DNA of 64,000 nucleotides. Source: Kineosporiaceae bacterium SCSIO 59966. Its GTDB lineage: Bacteria; Actinomycetota; Actinomycetes; Actinomycetales; SCSIO-59966. Below are positions 35,431 through 44,829 of the stretch, piece after piece (the stretch's first letter is position 1; each line of letters starts with the position of its first letter). Under the pieces are notes generated by a model that did not search any database, was not told where the DNA came from, and saw only the letters and a list, made by a program, of their open reading frames with translations. The stretch covers positions 1 to 64,000 of the forward strand of contig CP052876.1 of the NCBI GenBank assembly GCA_020881835.1. The letters run 5' to 3'. The position numbers were made by a program, and so were the translations under genes.

Positions 35431-35758
35431 CCTGCCTCTCTCCCTCCCCTCGGTGAGCGCTCGAGACGTCCTGTTCGTGATCAGTCGACAATCCCCTCGT
35501 CGTGATCATGCAATCCCGCCACCCTCCGGCTCGCAGAATGCTGGGTTGGTGACGCGACACGCCGGCCAGGCTGTGCTGAGCCCAGCATTCTGTGGTGGCG
35601 GCGCCCCACCCGACGGCGACTGACATGGCGACCAAGACCAGCTTTCGTCTCTCGGGGTGGCGGGATTGCATGATCACCGAGGGGTGCGGCCCGGAGGGTG
35701 GCGGGATTGCATGATCACGCGGGGGGGCGTGCGGGGGGTGGCGGGATTGCATGATCAC
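35410..35758. repeat. Cluster of five identical 23-bp repeats
   Basis: Five perfect 23-bp copies of a unit that begins GGGTGGCGGGATTGC and ends ATGATCAC. Three read on the plus strand (35655-35677, 35696-35718, 35736-35758) and two on the minus strand (35410-35432 and 35502-35524). A degenerate copy lies at 35477-35496. Opposite orientations face each other around a separate 12-bp-arm inverted repeat. The set looks like a REP/BIME-type intergenic mosaic. I know of no named family for it. Confidence 0.9.
35534..35592. repeat. 12-bp inverted repeat at the centre of the repeat cluster
   Basis: CAGAATGCTGGG at 35534-35545 and its exact reverse complement CCCAGCATTCTG at 35581-35592, separated by 35 bp. 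It sits between the two minus-oriented and three plus-oriented 23-bp repeats. It is not GC-stem-like enough to be a terminator. Confidence 0.75.
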
Positions 35759-35850
35759 GGGTGGGAGTGGGTGATGGGGCAGGCGTCGGCCAGTTGAACC
35801 ACGCGTGAACAGCCCCCGTCCTCCCGGAGTCGATGTCCCGCGAGAAAAGT

Positions 35851-36003
35851 TCTGTCCACAGTCGGTGGAGGAGCGTCGACGCCGGTCAGGAGCACGCGCC
35901 GGAGTTGTCCCGTCATGGTTGTCCCCAGGGTTGTCCACGACCTGTGGACGACGCGCGTGCGGGCTTCCACACGGCGTCCACACGCTGTGCACAGGTGGGT
36001 GCA
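35851..36003. promoter_or_regulatory. DnaA-box-like cluster upstream of dnaB
   Basis: This stretch holds CTGTCCACA (35852-35860), TTGTCCACG (35931-35939) and several further TCCACA/TGTGGA words. A perfect palindrome GTCCAC-N5-GTGGAC lies at 35933-35949. These are near matches to TTGTCCACA rather than exact ones. DnaA binding at dnaB would couple helicase supply to initiation, but this is only a possibility. Confidence 0.4.
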
Positions 36004-36206
36004 CAGCGGCGTTTGGGACTGGGTCGGCACCGGGCCTAGCGTGCCACCGCGCAGCAGCGAGCAACGGCCGGCACCGGCGTTGTCGGTGGTCCGTGTCGTA
36101 CTGGTGTCTGACAGGCCAGACGGCGGACGCGGACGGCACGGACGTCGCGACGCGGCGGTGCCGAGGAGGAGGCGGACATGACGACGGGGGAGCAGGTGAC
36201 GCGGCG

Positions 36207-39200
36207 ATGACCTCGGTCGCGGACCTCGGCGAGTACGAGCCGGCCGGTCCGCCGTCGGAGGACCTCGGGCGCACCCCGCCCCAGGACGTCGCGGCGGAGC
36301 AGAGCGTGCTCGGCGGGATGATGCTCAGCAAGGACGCCATCGCCGACGTCATCGAGGTGCTGCGCGGCACCGACTTCTACCGCCCCGCCCACGAGCTCGT
36401 CTACGAGGCGATCCTCGACCTGTACGGCCGCGGGGAGCCGGCCGACGCGGTCACGGTGGCCGACGAGCTGACCAAGCGCGGCGAGCTCGCCCGGATCGGC
36501 GGCGCGGCGTACCTGCACACCCTGATCTCCTCGGTGCCGACGGCCGCGAACGCCGGCTACTACGCCCGGATCGTGCACGAGCGGGCGGTCCTGCGGCGGC
36601 TCGTCGAGGCGGGTACCCGGATCGTCCAGCTCGGCTACTCCGCCTCCGGGGACGTCGACGACATCGTCAACAGCGCCCAGGCCGAGGTGTACCAGGTCAC
36701 CGACCGGCGCAGCAGCGAGGACTACCTGCCGATCTCCGAGATCATCGAGGGCACGATCGACGAGATCGAGGCCTCGAGCCACCGCGGCGACGGCATGATC
36801 GGCGTCCCGACCGGGTTCGCCGACCTCGACCGGCTCACCAACGGCCTGCACCCGGGCCAGATGATCGTCATCGCCGCCCGACCCGCGATCGGCAAGTGCC
36901 TCGCCGCCGGGTCCTTGATCACCGACGCGTACACCGGGCGCCGGATGACGATCGCCGAGTTCGTCGCCCGCGGTCAGGTCGGTGAGCGCCTGGGCGTGCA
37001 CACCCTCGACGAGCGGTGGCGACTGCGGATCGTGTCGCCCAGCGACGTCGTCGACAACGGGCTGCGGCAGGTGCTGCGGCTGCGGCTCGCCTCCGGCCGC
37101 GAGGTGACGGCGACGCCGCACCACCCGCTGCGGACTCTCGAGGGCTGGGTGCCGTTGGCGGACCTGCGCCCCGGGGACCGGATCGCGGTCCCCCGGCGGC
37201 TGCCGTCGTGGTCGCGCCGCCGCCCCTCCCCGTACGGGGACGCCGTCGTGGCCCTGACCGGGTTCGTGCTCGGGTCCGGCCGGCTGGTCGCCGCGGACGT
37301 CGTCGGTGTCGACGTCCGGGACGACGCGGTGGCGGCGGACGTGCGCGCCTGGGCCGCCGAGTCGGGCCTCGACGTGCGGGCCAGCGGAAGGACCCTGCTG
37401 CTGGGCCCCGGCACCAGCGGACGCAACGACCTCGCGGTCGCGCTGCACGCCGTCGGTCTCGCCGGTCTGACCGGCACGGGGATGCGGGTGCCGGACGGCT
37501 TCTTCGCCTTGCCGGACCGCCAGGTGCGCCTGCTGCTGCGCCGGCTGTTCGCGGCCGCCGGAGAGCTGAGCGCCGGTGCCGGCCGGGTCGAGGTGCGCCT
37601 CGCGGCGCGCACCGAACGGCTGGCCCGGGACGTCGCCCACCTGCTGCTGCGGTTCGGCGTCCTGGCCGAGGTTCGCCGCGACGACACCGCCGGCTGGCAG
37701 GTGCTGGTCCGCGACCCGGAGCAGGTGGCCACCTTCTGCCGAGACGTCGGCGTGCTCGGCCAGGAGAACCGCTGCGCCGAGGTGCTCGCCGCCTGCGCCC
37801 AAGCGGCACGGGTGGAGACCCTGCCGGCCGAGGTCACCCGGCTGCTGGTCAAGGCCGGGGCCGCGACGGACGACGTGACCCCCCCAGCCGCCGCCGGTGA
37901 CGGGGCCAGCGGTCACTCCCGGGGCGCGGGTCTCGGGCGGGCCGACCTGGCCCAGGCAGCCGAGGACCTGGCCGCCGAGGGCCTGGCCGCCGGGGACCTG
38001 GCCGCCGGGGGCCTGGACGCCGGGGAGCTGCGGGCGCTCGCGACGTCCGACGTGTGGTGGGACGAGGTGGTCGCGGTGGAGCCGGCCGGTGTCCAGCGGG
38101 TCTACGACCTCACCGTGGAGGGCACGCACAACTTCGTCGCCGACGACGTCGTCGTCCACAACTCGACGATCGGCCTGGACATCGCCCGGTCGGCCGCGAT
38201 CCGCCACCAGCTCGCCACCGTGATCTTCTCCCTGGAGATGAGCCGCAACGAGATCACGATGCGGCTGCTGTCCGCCGAGGCGCGGATCCCGCTGCAGAAC
38301 ATGCGCAAGGGCACGATGCGCGAGGAGGACTGGACCAAGCTCGCCCGCACGATGGGCCAGGTCTCCGAGGCGCCGTTGTTCATCGACGACAGCCCGAACA
38401 TGACGCTCATGGAGATCCGGGCCAAGTGCCGCCGGCTCAAGCAGCGCCACGACCTCAAGCTCGTCATCGTCGACTACCTGCAGCTGATGACCTCGGGCAA
38501 GCGGGTCGAGTCCCGCCAGCAGGAGGTCTCGGAGTTCTCCCGCGCGCTGAAGCTGCTCGCCAAGGAGCTCGAGGTGCCGGTCATCGCCATCTCGCAGCTC
38601 AACCGCGGCCCGGAGCAGCGCACCGACAAGCGGCCCGCGATGTCGGACCTGCGCGAGTCGGGGTGTCTCACCGCCGACACGCGGATCCTGCGGGCGGACA
38701 CCGGTGCGGAGACGACGATGGGTGAGCTGTACGCCGCCGGCACCACCGACGTGCCGGTGTGGGCGCTGGACGACTCGCTGCGGTACGTGCGCCGTCACCT
38801 CACCCATGTCTTCCCGACCGGCCGCAAGCCTGTCTTCCGGCTGCGGCTCGCCTCGGGCAAGCAGGTGCGGGCGACCGCGAACCACCCGTTCCTCACCTAC
38901 GACGGGTGGACGGCGCTCGGCGACCTGCGGGTCGGCGACCGGCTGGGTGTGCCTCGGCACGTGCCGGCACCCGAGCTCGTCGCCGTCTGGGACGACGCCG
39001 AGGTGGTGCTGCTGGCGCACCTGCTGGGTGACGGCTCGTTCGTCCGGCGGCAGCCCATCCGCTACGCCAGTGTGGACGAGGCGAACCTCACGGCGGTGAC
39101 GGACGCGGCGCGGCACTTCGGCGTCACCGCGGTCCGTGACGAGCACGCGGCGGCTCGGTGCACCACGCTGCGGCTGCCCGCGCCCTACCACCTCACCCAC

Positions 39201-40130
39201 GGGCGCCGGAATCCCATCGCGGCGTGGCTCGACACCCTCGGCCTGTTCGGCCTGCGCAGCCACGAGAAGTTCGTGCCGGAGGGCGTGTTCCACCTGCCGA
39301 AGCGCCAGATCGCGCTGTTCCTGCGGCACCTCTGGGCGACTGACGGGTCGGTGACCGTCCAGAAGGACGGGGCGGGTGGGCGCATCTCCTACGCCTCGAC
39401 CAGCCGTCGCCTGGTCGAGGACCTGTCCCGCCTGCTGCTGCGCTTCGGCATCTCCGCCCGGCTGCGTACCGCGACCGCGAAGGGTGACGACCGGCGCGGG
39501 TACACCCTCGACATCTCCGGCGTCGACGACCAGCGGCGCTTCCTGCAGGAGATCGGCGTGCACGGCGAGCGGGCCAAGGCGGTGGCGCGACTGCTGCCCG
39601 TCGTCACGGCACGATCCGGCAACCCGAACGTCGACACCGTCCCGGTTCAGGTCTGGGACCGGGTGCGCGACGTCCTCGCCGAGGAGGGCATGACCCACCG
39701 CGAGCTCGCCTCCGCGATGGGCACGCAGTTCTGCGGGAACGCGATGTGGAAGCCCGCCCCGTCACGCGAGCGCCTGGCGCGTGTTGCCGACGTCCTCGGT
39801 GACGCCGAGCTCGAGGTGATGGCGGTCAACGACCTGCTGTGGGACCGCGTCGTGGCGATCGAGCCGGACGGCGAGGAGGAGGTCTTCGACGCCACCGTGC
39901 TCGGCACGCACAACTTCGTGGCCAACGGCATCGCCGTCCACAACTCGATCGAGCAGGACGCCGACATGGTGATCCTGCTGCACCGGGAGGACGCCTACGA
40001 GCGGGAGTCACCGCGGGCCGGCGAGGCGGACATCATCGTCGCCAAGCACCGCAACGGCCCCACGGACACGATCGTCGTGGCGTTCCAGGGCCACTACTCC
40101 CGCTTCGTCGACATGGCGCACGGCGTGTGA
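36207..40130 (+). CDS. dnaB: Replicative DNA helicase DnaB with two inteins
   Basis: 1307-codon precursor. The exteins form a normal 458-residue DnaB: an N-terminal DnaG-interaction domain with PPQDVAAEQSVLGGMMLSKDAI, then the RecA-like helicase with ARPAIGK|STIGLD (Walker A, interrupted), LKLVIVDYLQLM (Walker B) and SDLRESG|SIEQDAD (interrupted), ending in GHYSRFVDMAHGV. Two inteins, of 422 and 427 residues, must be removed to give active helicase. ATG 36207 has GGGGGAGC upstream. It is the same gene that carries inteins in mycobacteria and cyanobacteria. Confidence 0.96.
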   Translation: MTSVADLGEYEPAGPPSEDLGRTPPQDVAAEQSVLGGMMLSKDAIADVIEVLRGTDFYRPAHELVYEAILDLYGRGEPADAVTVADELTKRGELARIGGAAYLHTLISSVPTAANAGYYARIVHERAVLRRLVEAGTRIVQLGYSASGDVDDIVNSAQAEVYQVTDRRSSEDYLPISEIIEGTIDEIEASSHRGDGMIGVPTGFADLDRLTNGLHPGQMIVIAARPAIGKCLAAGSLITDAYTGRRMTIAEFVARGQVGERLGVHTLDERWRLRIVSPSDVVDNGLRQVLRLRLASGREVTATPHHPLRTLEGWVPLADLRPGDRIAVPRRLPSWSRRRPSPYGDAVVALTGFVLGSGRLVAADVVGVDVRDDAVAADVRAWAAESGLDVRASGRTLLLGPGTSGRNDLAVALHAVGLAGLTGTGMRVPDGFFALPDRQVRLLLRRLFAAAGELSAGAGRVEVRLAARTERLARDVAHLLLRFGVLAEVRRDDTAGWQVLVRDPEQVATFCRDVGVLGQENRCAEVLAACAQAARVETLPAEVTRLLVKAGAATDDVTPPAAAGDGASGHSRGAGLGRADLAQAAEDLAAEGLAAGDLAAGGLDAGELRALATSDVWWDEVVAVEPAGVQRVYDLTVEGTHNFVADDVVVHNSTIGLDIARSAAIRHQLATVIFSLEMSRNEITMRLLSAEARIPLQNMRKGTMREEDWTKLARTMGQVSEAPLFIDDSPNMTLMEIRAKCRRLKQRHDLKLVIVDYLQLMTSGKRVESRQQEVSEFSRALKLLAKELEVPVIAISQLNRGPEQRTDKRPAMSDLRESGCLTADTRILRADTGAETTMGELYAAGTTDVPVWALDDSLRYVRRHLTHVFPTGRKPVFRLRLASGKQVRATANHPFLTYDGWTALGDLRVGDRLGVPRHVPAPELVAVWDDAEVVLLAHLLGDGSFVRRQPIRYASVDEANLTAVTDAARHFGVTAVRDEHAAARCTTLRLPAPYHLTHGRRNPIAAWLDTLGLFGLRSHEKFVPEGVFHLPKRQIALFLRHLWATDGSVTVQKDGAGGRISYASTSRRLVEDLSRLLLRFGISARLRTATAKGDDRRGYTLDISGVDDQRRFLQEIGVHGERAKAVARLLPVVTARSGNPNVDTVPVQVWDRVRDVLAEEGMTHRELASAMGTQFCGNAMWKPAPSRERLARVADVLGDAELEVMAVNDLLWDRVVAIEPDGEEEVFDATVLGTHNFVANGIAVHNSIEQDADMVILLHREDAYERESPRAGEADIIVAKHRNGPTDTIVVAFQGHYSRFVDMAHGV
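36897..38162 (+). other. DnaB intein 1 (Walker A site), decayed endonuclease
   Basis: 422-residue intein, residues 231-652 of the precursor, inserted directly after GK of the P-loop. It starts with Cys, has block B ATPHHPL, ends VVVHN, and is followed by Ser, so splicing residues are complete. The LAGLIDADG-type endonuclease is degenerate: the first motif reads LTGFVLGSG (37254-37280), with Ser where Asp is expected, and the second LRRLFAAAG (37536-37562), with Ala for Asp. Four 15-bp tandem repeats at 37965-38024 give LAAxG-type repeats near the C-terminal splicing block. Confidence 0.92.
37965..38024 (+). repeat. 15-bp tandem repeat inside DnaB intein 1
   Basis: Four consecutive 15-bp units begin at 37965, 37980, 37995 and 38010, each close to G(A/G)CCTGGCCGCCGGG. 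They encode five-residue repeats of the type DLAAG/GLAAG. They lie between the decayed endonuclease domain and the C-terminal splicing motif, a region free to vary. Recent slippage or expansion is likely. Confidence 0.8.
38664..39944 (+). other. DnaB intein 2, intact-looking homing endonuclease
   Basis: 427-residue intein, residues 820-1246, inserted between SDLRESG and SIEQDAD, the same site used by the Synechocystis DnaB intein. It begins CLTADTRILRADTG, has block B ATANHPFLTYDGW, ends IAVHN and is followed by Ser. Both LAGLIDADG motifs keep their catalytic Asp: LLAHLLGDG (39009-39035) and FLRHLWATDG (39318-39347). It is therefore probably able both to splice and to home. Confidence 0.93.
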
Positions 40131-40247
40131 GGAGACGACCACGAGGAGCCCACGAACAGCCGACGACGACCCCGAGCCGGCAGGTCCCGTGACCTGTGAC
40201 GGCCGGCAGGTTGTCGCCGCACCCCTCCAGCGCTCAGACTTCGCCGC

Positions 40248-41733
<1,486 letters not shown>

Positions 41734-41744
<11 letters not shown>

Positions 41745-41775
41745 CCCAGCCCCAGCAGTGACCCCAGCAGTGACC
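41734..41775 (+). repeat. Tandem duplications of the mmsA stop-codon segment
   Basis: The last codons and stop of mmsA (CCCAGCAGTGACCC at 41734-41747) recur at 41751-41764 and 41763-41775, then as a diverged GAGCAGTAA. The region between mmsA and the aminotransferase is thus built from copies of the mmsA end. Confidence 0.7.
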
Positions 41776-41793
41776 TGAGCAGTAAGGACGGAC

Positions 41794-43134
41794 ATGACGC
41801 TCCCCGACCTGACCCCGCAGCAGGTCTACGACCTCGACCGCAAGCACGTCTTCCACTCCTGGTCCGCGCAGGAGCGGATCACCCCGATGGTCATCACCCG
41901 GACCGAGGGCAGCTATGTCTGGGACGGCGAGGGCCGCCGGCTGCTCGACCTGTCCTCCCAGCTGGTCAACACGAACATCGGGCACCAGCACCCGGCGGTC
42001 GTCGCCGCCATCCAGGAGCAGGCTGGGCTGCTGTGCACGATCGCCCCGCAGCACGCCAACGCCGCCCGCTCGGAGGCCGCCCGGCTCGTCGCCGAGGTGA
42101 CCCCCGGCGACCTGGACCGGGTGTTCTTCACCAACGGCGGCGCGGACGCCGTCGAGCACGCCGTCCGGATGGCCCGGCTGCACACTGGCCGGCCCAAGGT
42201 GCTGTCCCGCTACCGCAGCTACCACGGCGGCACCCACCTGGCGGTGAACCTCACCGGCGACCCGCGCCGCTGGCCGTCCGACTCCGGCACGGCCGGCGTC
42301 GTCCACTTCCACGGACCGTTCCTCTACCGGTCGGTGTTCCACGCCACCACCGAGCAGGAGGAGAGCGAGCGCGCCCTGGCCCACCTCGAGCAGGTGATCG
42401 AGATGGAGGGCCCGGCGACCATCGCCGCGGTCATCCTGGAGACCATCCCCGGTACGGCCGGGATCATGCCGCCCCCGCCGGGGTACCTGGCCGGCGTGCG
42501 TGAGCTGTGCGACCGCTACGGGATCGTCCTCATCGCCGATGAGGTGATGGCCGGCTTCGGCCGCACCGGCGCCTGGTTCGCGGTCGACCACTGGGACGTC
42601 GTCCCGGACCTGCTGACCTTCGCCAAGGGCGTGAACTCCGGGTACGTGCCGCTCGGCGGGGTGGCGATCAGCCCGGCGATCGCGGCGACGTTCGCCGACC
42701 GCCCCTACCCCGGCGGGCTGACCTACTCGGGCCACCCGCTGGCCACGGCCGCCGCCGTCGCGACGATCACGGCCATGCGCGAGGAGAAGATCGTCGAGAA
42801 CGCCGCGCGGATCGGTGAGGAGGTGCTCGGCCCGGGCCTGGCCCGGCTCGCCGACCGGCACCCCTCGGTCGGTGAGGTCCGCGGGCTCGGGGTGTTCTGG
42901 GCCGTCGAGCTCGTCGAGGACCGGCAGACCCGGACGCCGCTGGCTCCCTACGGCGGCACCAGCCAGGCGATGACCGACCTCGTCGCGGCCTGCACGGCGA
43001 ACGGCGTCCTGCCGTTCACGAACTACAACCGGCTGCACGTCGTCCCCCCGTGCACGATCACCGCCGCCGAGGCGGAGGAGGGCCTGGCGGCCCTGGACGT
43101 CGCGCTCGAGGCCGCCGACGCCCACGTCCGCTGA
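41794..43134 (+). CDS. Class III omega-aminotransferase (beta-alanine/taurine type)
   Basis: 446-residue PLP aminotransferase of subgroup II (omega-transaminase). The N-terminal HSWSAQERITPMVITRTEGSYVWDGEGRRLLDL, then FFTNGGADAVEHAVRMAR, YRSYHGGTHLAVN, LIADEVMAGFGRTG and the PLP-lysine segment LLTFAKGVNSGYVPLG are all present. Relatives transaminate beta-alanine, taurine or other omega-amino acids with pyruvate. The MmsA-type dehydrogenase just upstream supports beta-alanine or a related substrate. The direct substrate is not shown. Confidence 0.85.
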   Translation: MTLPDLTPQQVYDLDRKHVFHSWSAQERITPMVITRTEGSYVWDGEGRRLLDLSSQLVNTNIGHQHPAVVAAIQEQAGLLCTIAPQHANAARSEAARLVAEVTPGDLDRVFFTNGGADAVEHAVRMARLHTGRPKVLSRYRSYHGGTHLAVNLTGDPRRWPSDSGTAGVVHFHGPFLYRSVFHATTEQEESERALAHLEQVIEMEGPATIAAVILETIPGTAGIMPPPPGYLAGVRELCDRYGIVLIADEVMAGFGRTGAWFAVDHWDVVPDLLTFAKGVNSGYVPLGGVAISPAIAATFADRPYPGGLTYSGHPLATAAAVATITAMREEKIVENAARIGEEVLGPGLARLADRHPSVGEVRGLGVFWAVELVEDRQTRTPLAPYGGTSQAMTDLVAACTANGVLPFTNYNRLHVVPPCTITAAEAEEGLAALDVALEAADAHVR

Positions 43135-43185
43135 CCGGAGCCCGCTGACCGGAGCCCGCTGACCGGGGTCAGCTGACCGGGAGAG
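43130..43185 (+). repeat. Four 14-bp tandem repeats spanning the aminotransferase stop
   Basis: Units at 43130, 43144, 43158 and 43172, each starting GCTGACCGG. The first contains the aminotransferase TGA; the last ends exactly before the stop of the convergent amidase at 43186. The units fill the whole intergenic space. Confidence 0.8.
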
Positions 43186-44622
43186 TCAGGCGTCCGGCCA
43201 GCGGGGCACCGCGTCGTCCGGCCGCTGCTCCTCGAACCAGGCCGCCGCGTCGAGCACGTCGGCGTCGGCGAACCGGCGCCCGGCGAGCTGCACCCCCACC
43301 GGCCGCCCGTCGCCGGTGAACCCGGCGTTGACGGTGGCCGCCGGCTGGCCGCTCATGTTGTACGGCGCGGTGAAGGCGATGTGCGCCATCTCCCGGCCCG
43401 GCTCGGTGAACGGCATCGGCTGCTCCGCCGGGAACGCGGCCACCGGCGCCACCGGGGACAGCACGAGGTCGAACCCGGACGTCGCGGCGGTGGTCCGGGC
43501 CGCCAGCTCACCGATCGACTGGTAGGCCTGCAGCACCCGGACGCCGGTCAGGTCCGCGCCGCCGAGCGCCCACTGCGCCACGAACGGGTGCGCCGCAGCC
43601 CGCCGCTGCGGTGGCAGCGACCGCACGTCGTTCCACGAGCGCACCCGCCAGAACAGGTCGAGGTCGTCGAGCAGGTCCTGGGTGGCGAACGGGGGGATCT
43701 CCTCGACCCGGGCGCCGCCGTCGGCGAAGACTGCCGCCGCCCGCTCCACCACTGCTCGCACCTGCGGGTCGACCGGTGCGCCGCACCCCGCGTCCAGGTG
43801 CACAGCGACGCGCAGCCCCCGCGGCGGGCGGGGCCGCACCACCCGGTCGGCGTCCCCGGCGGGTGGCAGGCTCGTCCAGTCCCGGGCGTCGGGCCGGGCG
43901 ATCACCGACAGCAGCACGCCGAGGTCGCCGACGGTGCGGGCCATCGGCCCGGCCACCCGGCCCAGGTACGGCGCGGCGAGCGGGACGCGGCCACCGGTCG
44001 GTTTGAGGGTGGCCAGGCCGAGCCAGGTGCCCGGCAGCCGGATCGACCCGCCGATGTCCGTGCCGACGTGCACCGGTCCGTACCCGCCGGCCGCGGCTGC
44101 CCCGGCCCCCGAGCTGGACCCGCCCGTCGTCCAGGCCGGGTCCCACGGGCTGCGGGTGACGCCGTGCCTGCTCGACACGCCCGAGGAGAGCATCCCCCAG
44201 TCCGGCATCACGGTGGAGCCGAGGACGACCGCCCCTGCCTCCAGCAGCCGGGCGGTCACCGGCGCGTCGTCGTCGGGAACCACGGGGTCGACGGCGGCCG
44301 TGCCGGCGGGCATCGGGACGCCGCGGCGGGCGAGGTTCTCCTTGAGCGTCACCGGGACGCCGTCCAGCGGGCCGAGGGGCTCACCGGACCGCCAGCGGCG
44401 GGCGCTCGCCTCGGCCTGGGCCCGGGACGCGGTGGCGTCCCGCACCCAGAACGCGTTGAGCACCGGCTCCCGCCGGTCGATCACCGCCTGTACGGCGTCG
44501 TGGACGTCGACCGGGCTCAGCGTCCCGTCCCGGTAGCGGGCCACCAGCTCCCGCGCAGTGAGCGTCGCCGGGTCCCGGTCCCGGCTCGCGGCCGTGGTCT
44601 GCGGGTCCGCGTGCTGCGTCAT
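43186..44622 (-). CDS. Amidase-signature family hydrolase
   Basis: 478-residue amidase. The catalytic Lys-cisSer-Ser triad is present: Lys94 in VTLKENLARRG, the cis-serine within TTGGSSSGAG (about 169-171), and nucleophile Ser193 in GTDIGGSIRLPG. The family acts on linear or cyclic amides; it includes 6-aminohexanoate cyclic dimer hydrolase NylA and GatA-like proteins. There is no gatB/gatC neighbour, so a tRNA amidotransferase role is unlikely. It is divergent from the ABC importer operon, consistent with a catabolic function. Confidence 0.85.
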   Translation of the reverse strand: MTQHADPQTTAASRDRDPATLTARELVARYRDGTLSPVDVHDAVQAVIDRREPVLNAFWVRDATASRAQAEASARRWRSGEPLGPLDGVPVTLKENLARRGVPMPAGTAAVDPVVPDDDAPVTARLLEAGAVVLGSTVMPDWGMLSSGVSSRHGVTRSPWDPAWTTGGSSSGAGAAAAGGYGPVHVGTDIGGSIRLPGTWLGLATLKPTGGRVPLAAPYLGRVAGPMARTVGDLGVLLSVIARPDARDWTSLPPAGDADRVVRPRPPRGLRVAVHLDAGCGAPVDPQVRAVVERAAAVFADGGARVEEIPPFATQDLLDDLDLFWRVRSWNDVRSLPPQRRAAAHPFVAQWALGGADLTGVRVLQAYQSIGELAARTTAATSGFDLVLSPVAPVAAFPAEQPMPFTEPGREMAHIAFTAPYNMSGQPAATVNAGFTGDGRPVGVQLAGRRFADADVLDAAAWFEEQRPDDAVPRWPDA

Positions 44623-44829
44623 CCTTCGGCACCTCCCGGTCGGTCCGGCGCCCCGCTCGCCACGTCTGTGCGGAGCACACCGGCCCGGACGACGCACGTC
44701 AAGTGTGTCCCAGGTCTCACCACGGGCCGCGTCCGGGCTGTCAGAATGCCGCAACCACCGGACGCCCCGGCGGACGGTGACCGCGACAGCGGTGGGCCGG
44801 CGCCCACCGGCACAGGACGGAGACCTGAC

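Larger units (their letters stand above)
35431..36206. other. Repeat-rich region between the MATE gene and dnaB
   Basis: 776 bp without a credible gene. The left half holds the 23-bp repeats and the inverted repeat described separately. From 35851 to about 36000 there are several GTCCAC/TCCACA motifs like DnaA boxes. The right part is the dnaB leader. In-frame upstream extensions of dnaB through this region show no conservation that I recognise. Confidence 0.55.

Noticed and set aside
35655-35758. CRISPR array
   Set aside because: Repeats occur in both orientations with irregular spacers (17-18 bp, then about 70 and 130 bp), and no cas gene is present.
36036-39698. Long (1220-codon) antisense frame across dnaB
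   Set aside because: It is the complement of a well-conserved gene, has His/Gln/Gly/Arg-rich low-complexity content and no recognisable domain.
43381-44829. N-terminal extension of the solute-binding protein through the amidase region
   Set aside because: It is antisense to the amidase; GTG 44830 gives a proper lipoprotein signal peptide with LLGAC.
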